A stretch of 64,000 bases of DNA from Glandiceps talaboti (Eukaryota; Hemichordata; Enteropneusta; Spengelidae), in assembly GCF_964340395.1 (NCBI RefSeq), contig NC_135556.1, positions 1,231,001 to 1,295,000 of the forward strand. The letters are read 5' to 3'. Positions 54,845 to 64,000 of the stretch are shown here, piece after piece. The translations under genes and the position numbers were made by a program. The notes beneath the pieces are model-generated. The model was given only the letters and a program-made list of their open reading frames with translations, was not told where the DNA came from and searched no databases. Position 1 is the first letter of the stretch, and each line of letters starts with the position of its first letter.

Positions 54845-55190
54845 TTAAACATGAAATCTGCAAAATGATCTTATCTGTGGTGGGATATTGTCATTAAATA
54901 AATGATCTTTGATGCTTATTCCGCATAGGGATTTTGCTATATGCACATCAAAGTTTAATGGGCTGTAACATGTTATTATATCTCGTAATATTATTGCAAA
55001 ATGTTCCATACGTGAGACATAGATATCCATATTCACAAAAATATCCCCACCCTCATAATCTAGTGTCTTATCTAATGGCTGATGTAAATCATAATTTTTG
55101 TTTTCAATTAATGTGAAATCTAAAGGACAATTTCCTTCCACCACTGTTATTGGTTTATTTTCTGTCTTAGCTGTTGGTGTTTGACCCCCC
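54845..55190 (-). pseudogene. Unrecognised ORF C of the AT-rich island
   Basis: An open - strand frame from about 55186: 'GGQTPTAKTENKPITVVEGN', 'CPLDFTLIENKNYDLHQPLD', 'EGGDIFVNMDIYVSRMEHF', 'AIILRDIITCYSPLNFDVHI' and 'SIKDHLFNDNIPPQIRSF', stop at 54845. It may be the upstream part of the same gene as ORF B, which lies just downstream in another frame. No known domain recognised. Confidence 0.4.
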
Positions 55191-55813
55191 TAAACATACC
55201 TTCTGGCATAAATAATATACTTACAAAAAAACAAAGACAAAACTGCCGTATTTATCTTGAAATATATGGCGATTTTCAGTATCCTGTAAATTTTCAACAC
55301 CCAATACTCATTAAGATAGTGAACTTCTTGGTTATCTTGAGGATCAGGAAACAAACTCTCAAATTCCACCTTCTTAAAGAAATTCTGTTTCTCACATTAT
55401 TTTATCAAACCCTAGGATAATCTGGTATAATTGTTCATCCTTCAATTTCATACCAGGGTTTGCAACTAAAATATACCGATTCTTTTTCCCCAAAGTACAC
55501 CGTTCAAGTTCAAATGTGAACCCAACCAGCTCTTTGTATTTGTTTAAATGTTAACACTATCCCTGTCTCTATTCTTTTCTCTCTAACATTTATATATTAT
55601 ATTCTTATTATGTTTTCCATTGTTTCCAACTGTTGAATTTAGCATCATAACCCTTCCACCTAAGGGAGTGCCCAGATTTTACTTCCAGGGGGACCCCGGA
55701 GGATTTCCCTTTTTCCTTATGTATTTCTTTCATGGCCCCCCGCCCTACAAAAGCTTGGAAAAAATTGATGGACCCCCTGCAAGTTCTTGATTTTTTTCCA
55801 TGCCCCCATAGAC

Positions 55814-55814
<1 letters not shown>

Positions 55815-55877
<63 letters not shown>

Positions 55878-56221
55878 ACAAACACACTATGCATACACAA
55901 TGTACATGTATGTATGTATGTATGTATGTATGTATGTATGTATGTATGTATGTGTGTGTGTGTATGTATGTATGTATGTATGTATGTATGTGTGTGTGTG
56001 TATGTATGTATGTATGTATGTATGTATGTATGTATGTATGTATGTATGTATGTGTGTATGTATGTATGTATGTATGTATGTATGTATGTATGTATGTATG
56101 TATGTATGTATGTATGTGTGTATGTATGTATGTATGTATGTATGTATGTATGTATGTATGTATGTATGTATGTATGTATGTGTGTGTGTATGTATGTATG
56201 TATGTATGTATGTATGTATGT
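55815..56221. repeat. (AC)n followed by (TATG)n microsatellite
   Basis: About 55 bp of AC, then 300 bp of TATG with TG interruptions. All MYVCMYVC, HTYIHTYI and HTHTHT ORFs here are artefacts. Confidence 0.97.
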
Positions 56222-56787
56222 ACAGAAAAAATAAAAAAACTTCAACATTTCAATTTGTTTTGTTTGGTGATGGGCAATACATTGTATATCCTCATGTGGC
56301 CTTCACATATCAGTAAAATGGCTGCTGTTTTACTATACACACTTTGTTTCAACATTATTTAAGGCTTTTATATTTTCTAAATACATGTGACCTAGTCTAA
56401 GTCCTATCTGTACGCATTACAATTTACTATGATCATCTCTTCTCAGATGTAGTAATCGTAACAGGTACATATAGGAACTAGATTACATGTAACCATATAC
56501 ATTTGAGTCAATTCCTTATAATATATTATCTTATACAATGGTTTACTTGGCTCTGATGATGCATACATAAGTGAATTAGATTAAACTAAGCTGTTGCATA
56601 TCCAACGTGCACTAAATAAATGAGCAAAATTTACGACATTTAAGTCATTGGGCCATCAAAATTCTGATTTTTGGAATCAAATTATTGCATATCCACAATA
56701 TATCTTTCAGCTTCGCCACAGCAAACTACACTTCATAGCCAGATAATATGTACTGCGTATAATTTTCTCTGGTATTTTAATACCATA

Positions 56788-56975
56788 TTCCAAGCATTGT
56801 AAGACTTTAAATTATGTACATGGTTTGACATTTGATGCTTCTAAATGGCCTACTACATGGTCTTATTTTCAAACAAGTTTTCACCTTTGGAGGTGTCTCC
56901 TCCCAATCAGTAATCACAGTGATAACGTCTTTGTCCCAAATCAAGATGGATGGTGGCTGGCTAAGTACCAATGAA
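56788..56975 (+). repeat. Dispersed repeat, copy 1 (partner 59988-60165)
   Basis: Shares 'caagcattgtaagact', 'tggtttgacatttgatgc' (variant), 'tctttggaggtgtctcc'-like and 'aagatggatggtggctgg'-like words with 59988-60165 in direct orientation. A weaker third copy may lie at 61595-61720. Confidence 0.6.
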
Positions 56976-57009
56976 GAATAAAACATTACTTCTCTCTCCA
57001 TATATATAT

Positions 57010-57300
57010 GGATCCACAAAATTTATCGATTATTGATTTGAAAGATGTAGATAGTATAGATAAGAGCAAAAAAGAAGAAAACATAAAACTATATGCTTTA
57101 AATAAATAAAAATGAGTATTTAATCTAAAACCAATTGTTAAACCCAAACTTAATCAAGATATAACCCAATTAAGATGTGAATTGGATGTTGACACCATAT
57201 TTTAATGGATACAGTAGAGATATTAGTGAACTACAGCATAACACACAGAAACTATACTATATCGATTTTGATGTAAAAGGTTTTTTTAACAAGATTTAGC
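57010..57300 (+). pseudogene. Unrecognised ORF remnant D of the AT-rich island
   Basis: An ATG at about 57009 begins 'MDPQNLSIIDLKDVDSIDKS' and stops after 33 codons. Coding-like readings follow in other frames ('NLKPIVKPKLNQDITQLRCE', then 'YFNGYSRDISELQHNTQKLY' and YIDFDVKGFF). Opposite strand to ORFs A-C. Decayed and unrecognised. Confidence 0.35.
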
Positions 57301-59173
57301 TGGTTCCACGTTTATATCATCACATACTTTATCATATCTTGCAATACATGAATTTTTTTGAATTATTTACGTAGTGGATATTTCCCAATAAGTAGTATAA
57401 TATTAAATGCAGGAATTAAAACATCACCGGATAAACGATTGTTTCTGTTTAATTTAAAAAGAGATGATAGTTTTTATAAAGTGGATAAACACATAAAAAA
57501 AAAACAGGATTTGTAACCTTATAGGTTTTGATAATGATTCAAATAAAAAAAACCCAAGAATACCTCTTGTAATATAAGAATGTGTTTTAGAGAAATAATG
57601 AAATAGTGTTGAGTAAGTAATTATCCATGTGTATTTTCAAATGAACTCGCAAGGTTTTTCATTTTGATAAATCACTCGGTCTAAACTGTTTTGGAAATCA
57701 CTTTATAATAATCACAACAGTTGACTCAGTTTGACAGCCTATTGACACACTTTCACAAAAGGAAATTGTGATTAAATGCAGCTTTTAGTTTTAATGACTC
57801 ATTTGCTAAAAAAGAAACATGAAAAAAAAGAAAAGAATGCACACTTAAAATTACGCAGATAAAGATAGTGCAGATACAGCAACCATAACAATGCGAATAT
57901 TGACTACAAAAGCTAATTGGTGTAGTTGTTACTTTTAATGAGTGATTTGCTTTGTTATTTACTTTCAGTACTTAAGCATATCTAAAGAATGTGTACTTCA
58001 AATTCAGCAATATTTGGTACATACATCAACCATAATAAGCACACATGTCCTATGAACCCTGTTGTCATAGTATTTAGTTCAAATGAGTAATTTGCATAAT
58101 TAATGATTATAGGTAATTAGGCTTTATCTTTAGAATGCAAATTTCAAATTTCAATTAGCTTGGTACATATATCAACCACAACAAATCGTATGTGTTTTAT
58201 GAAGTTTGTTATATAGGTTTTTTGTTGTGATGTGTCATTTGTATAATGTTTAATAATTAGGCAATATATTTAGAATGCAAATTAAAATTTCAGATAATTT
58301 AGTATATGCATTGATGGTAAAGAAGTGCATGTCGCGATGTGTCCTTTAAAAGAATGTTGGTGTAGCTTATAATCATAAGTTAAAGTGCATAATTGATAAT
58401 TTATTTTGATAAATGGGCAATTTGTTAACTATGCAAGCTCCACATTTCATATAGTTTCATCTAATTAATTTACAAATTAAAGGATACATCAAGTATAATA
58501 CCTATAGTTCAGAATTTTGAATTCCAGCAAAGTGTGTAATCCATGGTTTTGCCATGACAGGAGGCATTCAGTGTAAATCTGGTTAAATTAGGCATAAGCT
58601 ATTCAGTTTGCATCTATGATCTAGTTCTTAGGCGTACAAAATAGTGTGGTTCCGATTACATTCAATTTTAGAATAGGTAGATTTTTATTTTTTATTTTAT
58701 CATATTTTTTTTTTTCATGTGTGAGTGTCTAGTTCATGTTTCCATTGCTTTCCAAATGGCCTCTGTGTTGTTTATTTCTTCCTATCAGATGTACAGCCAT
58801 TACAGATTGGAAGAATAGTTTTATATTGTTTTTTTAAGTTGATGACATTTTCCGCACCTACTGTTTTTTGCGAGACTTCACGATTTTCGCGATTGTGTTA
58901 ATATTTTTCTCGAATACGTAACCGGAACCAAACAACTTTTTTGCCTTAGTGGTCTGAAATTAAAATAGCAATGCACATGACAATTGACTTTAACTTTTCT
59001 CGATTTTTAGCTGTAGGAGAGGGGTGGGGGTCACTCCTCCTACCGTGAAGGCCATGTAGAGCCATAAGGTATCGAACCATACACATAATTTATAACTATA
59101 GTGTACTTTAACATGGTCGTCAAGATAATGTGTACCCTCAGTACACATTACCAGGCGTTTGCCCTCATTTCAA

Positions 59174-59238
<65 letters not shown>

Positions 59239-59648
59239 TATCAAGGCAGACACAAACGCATATTGTAATGGCTATCACCTGTATTAAATACAGGAAAATG
59301 AAGTATATATCATTGCATCAAAGTGGCCAAAGATTGCTAACGTACAGGGACCGCTCCTGATGTTTAATTTTGTCCAAGGAGTCACAAATCAATAGCAAAA
59401 TATTTCAAGCGCCCTTTTTGTATCCAAAAATGTTTTCGCGCCCTCTGATCCCCTACCTCATCTTCTCCTGCAATTGGACCACTGTCGTAAATATTGCTCA
59501 CTAAGTCCATAAAAGAACTGATGTAAAAGCTATTATATCATTTTTAAAATATAGATTTAAGATCTTTTAGCAGTTTTTCCTGTACATTATTGCAATTGAT
59601 AACATAACTTTTAGCAAGATCTGACCGACAGCTCACAATATTTTTCAG
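57301..59648. other. Reeler 2 intron 1, AT-rich; family A-type AT units and (CA)n
   Basis: 57960-58480 carries units with 'gaatgtgtacttcaaattc', 'tttgcataattaatgatt' and 'ggtaattaggc', related to the AT-rich units at 7.0-7.7 kb. (CT)n and (CA)n lie at 59176-59236. No exon was recognised before 59649. Confidence 0.55.
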
Positions 59649-59874
59649 TTTATATAGTTGGTGGTAGTTATAAAGGCATTATGTTGCAAGCACGACGTGT
59701 TGGGCAATCATCGAACGAACCCGTCGGCCGTTTTGTAAGCCCTCCTCAAAAGACTAAACTTATGACGTGTTCAGGGAAGAGTGATACACTTACACATGCT
59801 AATGATGAAGACAAAGAAGAACTTGCTTATTATTGGCAGGCACCCAAAGAAGGACTTGGCACCATCGAGTTTGT
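59649..59874 (+). CDS. Reeler-domain protein 2, exon 2 (core of domain)
   Basis: After tatttttcag in phase 1 it reads 'VYIVGGSYKGIMLQARRVGQ', 'PVGRFVSPPQKTKLMTCSGK', SDTLTHANDEDKEE and 'YYWQAPKEGLGTIEFV'. These are the Reeler landmarks (YKG..LQAR; C......TH; W.AP..G.G.I.F) in the same places as in Reeler 1 exon 2. It ends in phase 2 at gtgagt (59875). The 11.3-kb preceding intron is filled with mobile elements. Confidence 0.95.
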
Positions 59875-59987
59875 GTGAGTATATGTGTTAGAAGTACTGA
59901 TATTATTGGACATTCTTTTGTCCTCTGATAAAACCATAGTGATAACACGAAACAAATTTGGGTTTCTCATTACATACATTATTCAAG

Positions 59988-60165
59988 CATTGTAAGACTT
60001 GTATATGGTTTGATATGTGATGCCTAAATGCTAAATGGCCTCCTACATTGTCTTATTTCCATTTCTACATCTTTGGAGGTGTCTCCTTCTAATCAGTAGC
60101 AATCGAGGTGATAATTGTCTTTCTCTAAAAACAAGATGGAAGGTGGATGGCTAAGTGCCTCCCTG
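59988..60165 (+). repeat. Dispersed repeat, copy 2 (partner 56788-56975)
   Basis: Direct diverged copy of 56788-56975, including 'tggaggtgtctccttctaat' and 'caagatggaaggtggatggc'. Short and non-coding. Confidence 0.6.
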
Positions 60166-62298
<2,133 letters not shown>

Positions 62299-62366
62299 TG
62301 GGACTATTGTGAAAGATCATAACACATACTGGGTTGGAATAAGGTCGAATAGTGTCAGACAGAAAG
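62299..62366 (+). CDS. Reeler-domain protein 2, exon 3 (last strand of domain)
   Basis: After attttatag in phase 2 it reads 'VGTIVKDHNTYWVGIRSNSV' then RQKG, ending in phase 1 at gtacgg. It matches Reeler 1 exon 3 (T.....YWV...S) in phase and position. A final exon encoding the C-terminus is expected in phase 1 downstream. None is convincing before the window end, so this gene is partial. Confidence 0.85.
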
Positions 62367-63117
62367 GTACGGCTTTAATATGTATTCAAAGGTGCATGGA
62401 ATAAATACATTATGTTACAGTACACTTTACAGTATAAACGTTAGCAACAAGTCTCTTTGATACTAAGGGGTACACCATTTGATTGGGGGGGGGGTTAGAA
62501 AAAATGTCACCGGCCAAAAGCAGGAAAAAAAAATTGCTGACTAACTCAAGACAGAAAAACAATTGCTTCTAGGGTATGAGATAAAAAGAAATTTGTTGAC
62601 CTGCAAACAAGCTACAAAATACTATCGAATTCCCAGGTAAATGATTTTCTTGTCCAAGGTTTATACTAACTGTTGGCAAATGCTGAAACAAACCGAAACT
62701 CTACCATGAAACCAAATCATTAAGAATACTGACTTGACTTAAATTTAGAATGAATCCTGTTAATTTTTCATAATGATGAAATCATTTAAAATGGTATGGT
62801 ATACAACAATATACTTTGACGATGTTCCCTGGTGTTAGTTTTCTGAATTCAAATTTCAATTGAGATCATGAAAGGGTGTTGTTATCACCTTGACATGTTA
62901 AAATAACATGGGTCCTCAAATTATTATAGGGACGGGAGGGGTACCCCCTCCCCATCACATTGCTCTCTTGTATCCTGATTCAAAAGTTAACTACTATAGT
63001 TATCACCATCACGTTAACATAACACCTGATAGCACTCTTTTAGTCCTTAAATCTCAAAGCTGTCTAAAGGTTTCCACCCCATATTGTTCTAACTTTTATT
63101 TTGATTCAAGGTTTAAC
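62367..63117. other. Downstream of Reeler 2 exon 3, no supported exon
   Basis: An ORF at 62908-63120 could be entered at an AG (62929-62930) in phase 1, but it encodes no hydrophobic tail and grades into the tandem repeat, so I do not accept it as the last exon. A G-run lies at 62485. Confidence 0.5.
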
Positions 63118-64000
63118 TAGTTTTGTTGCCACCTTGACATGTTTAAATAGCATCAGAAATCAAAGTTTAGCTAGTATTGTGGCCACCTTGACAATTTAAA
63201 TAGCATCACAAATCAAAGTTTAACTAGTATTGTGGCCACCTTGACATGTTAAATAGCATCACAAATCAAAGTTTAACTAGTTTTGTTGCCACCTTGACAT
63301 GTTAAATAGCATCACAAATCAAAGTTTAGCTAGTATTGTTGCCACCTTGACATGTTAAATAGCATCACAAATCAAAGTTTAACTAGTATTGTTGCCACCT
63401 TGATATGTTAAATAGCATCACAAATCAAAGTTTAACTAGTATTGTGGCCACCTTGACATGTTAAATAGCATCACAAATCAAAGTTTAACTAGTATTGTTG
63501 CCACCTTGACATGTTAAATAGTATCACAAATCAAAGTTTAACTAGTATTGTTGCCACCTTGACATGTTAAATAGCATCACAAATCAAAGTTTAGCTAGTA
63601 TTGTGGCCACCTTGACATGTTAAATAGCATCACAAATCAAAGTTTAGCTAGTTTTGTTGCCACCTTGACATGTTAAATAGCATCACAAATCAAAGTTTAA
63701 CTAGTATTGTGGCCACCTTGACATGTTAAATAGTATCACAAATCAAAGTTTAACTAGTATTGTTGCCACCTTGACATGTTAAATAGCATCACAAATCAAA
63801 GTTTAACTAGTTTTGTTGCCACCTTGACATGTTAAATAGCATCACAAATCAAAGTTTAGCTAGTTTTGTTGCCACCTTGACATGTTAAATAGCATCACAA
63901 ATCAAAGTTTAGCTAGTATTGTTGCCACCTTGACATGTTAAATAGCATCACAAATCAAAGTTTAACTAGTATTGTGGCCACCTTGACATGTTAAATAGCA
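63118..64000 (+). repeat. 53-bp minisatellite, running off the window end
   Basis: About 16 units with gttgccaccttgacatgtta, aatagcatcacaaatcaaag and tttaactagtatt. Units alternate between gttgcc/gtggcc, agtatt/agtttt and taacta/tagcta variants. A diverged solitary unit precedes it at about 62880-62905. The array continues past 64000. Confidence 0.95.

Noticed and set aside
55814-56362. ORFs of MYVCMYVC, HTYIHTYI and HTHTHT on both strands (also at 20.8, 26.5, 33.4, 43.5, 46.3, 59.2 and 61.4 kb)
   Set aside because: Translations of di- and tetranucleotide microsatellites.
62908-63120. Possible last exon of Reeler 2 entered at 62931
   Set aside because: The phase fits, but the translation is hydrophilic and His/Tyr-rich, has no membrane or GPI tail like paralogue 1, and merges into the 53-bp repeat.

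Overview
This is eukaryotic (animal) nuclear DNA: AT-rich, split genes with GT-AG introns, and very dense in transposable elements and tandem repeats. The gene families (a mitochondrial ribosomal protein and secreted Reeler-domain proteins), the tRNA-Leu-primed Ty3/gypsy element, the Penelope-like element and the dispersed repeats fit a marine invertebrate. A cephalochordate or hemichordate is my best guess, but this is weakly supported and a lophotrochozoan is not excluded.

Three host genes can be read, all on the + strand. (1) MRPL22 (mitochondrial ribosomal protein uL22m): five coding exons at 2754-2901, 8665-8730, 20445-20522, 24963-25032 and 26265-26473, about 189 residues, lacking only the first exon. 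(2) A single-Reeler-domain secreted protein, complete in four exons, 34150-37847, with a short hydrophobic C-terminus. (3) A tandem paralogue with the same intron phases: exons at 48107-48347, 59649-59874 and 62299-62366; its last exon was not found.

Almost everything else is repeats. The 11.7-kb MRPL22 intron between 8731 and 20444 holds an antisense, nearly full-length Ty3/gypsy element (9300-15871) with 394-bp LTRs differing at one base, a tRNA-derived SINE with a target-site duplication (16634-16999), and a 2.4-kb foldback element with long inverted arms (17682-20101) inserted at TTAA in the 3' region of an older LINE. A composite dispersed repeat that starts with a hairpin recurs at about 3.1-3.7, 6.9-8.6, 20.8-21.5, 24.2-24.6, 26.7-28.2 and 29.7-30.8 kb. 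Between the two Reeler genes lie a MULE-type transposase remnant (about 42 kb), two tandem copies of a degenerate Penelope-like element (43.1-46.4 kb) and a LINE 3' fragment (47.4-47.8 kb). The 11.3-kb first intron of the second Reeler gene holds a Crypton-like fragment, a LINE with an inverted 5' segment (50.1-51.7 kb), a 1.1-kb array of 30/27-bp units, and an AT-rich island of unrecognised decayed ORFs (53.4-57.5 kb).

The most notable observations are: a minisatellite whose unit carries the MRPL22 exon-intron junction, so that about 15 consensus 5' splice sites lie in tandem; a candidate -1 frameshift signal joining gag to protease in the gypsy element; loss of a conserved Reeler cysteine in one of two paralogues; and the unexplained ORF island at 53.4-57.5 kb. 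No clearly novel defence or biosynthetic system was recognised.
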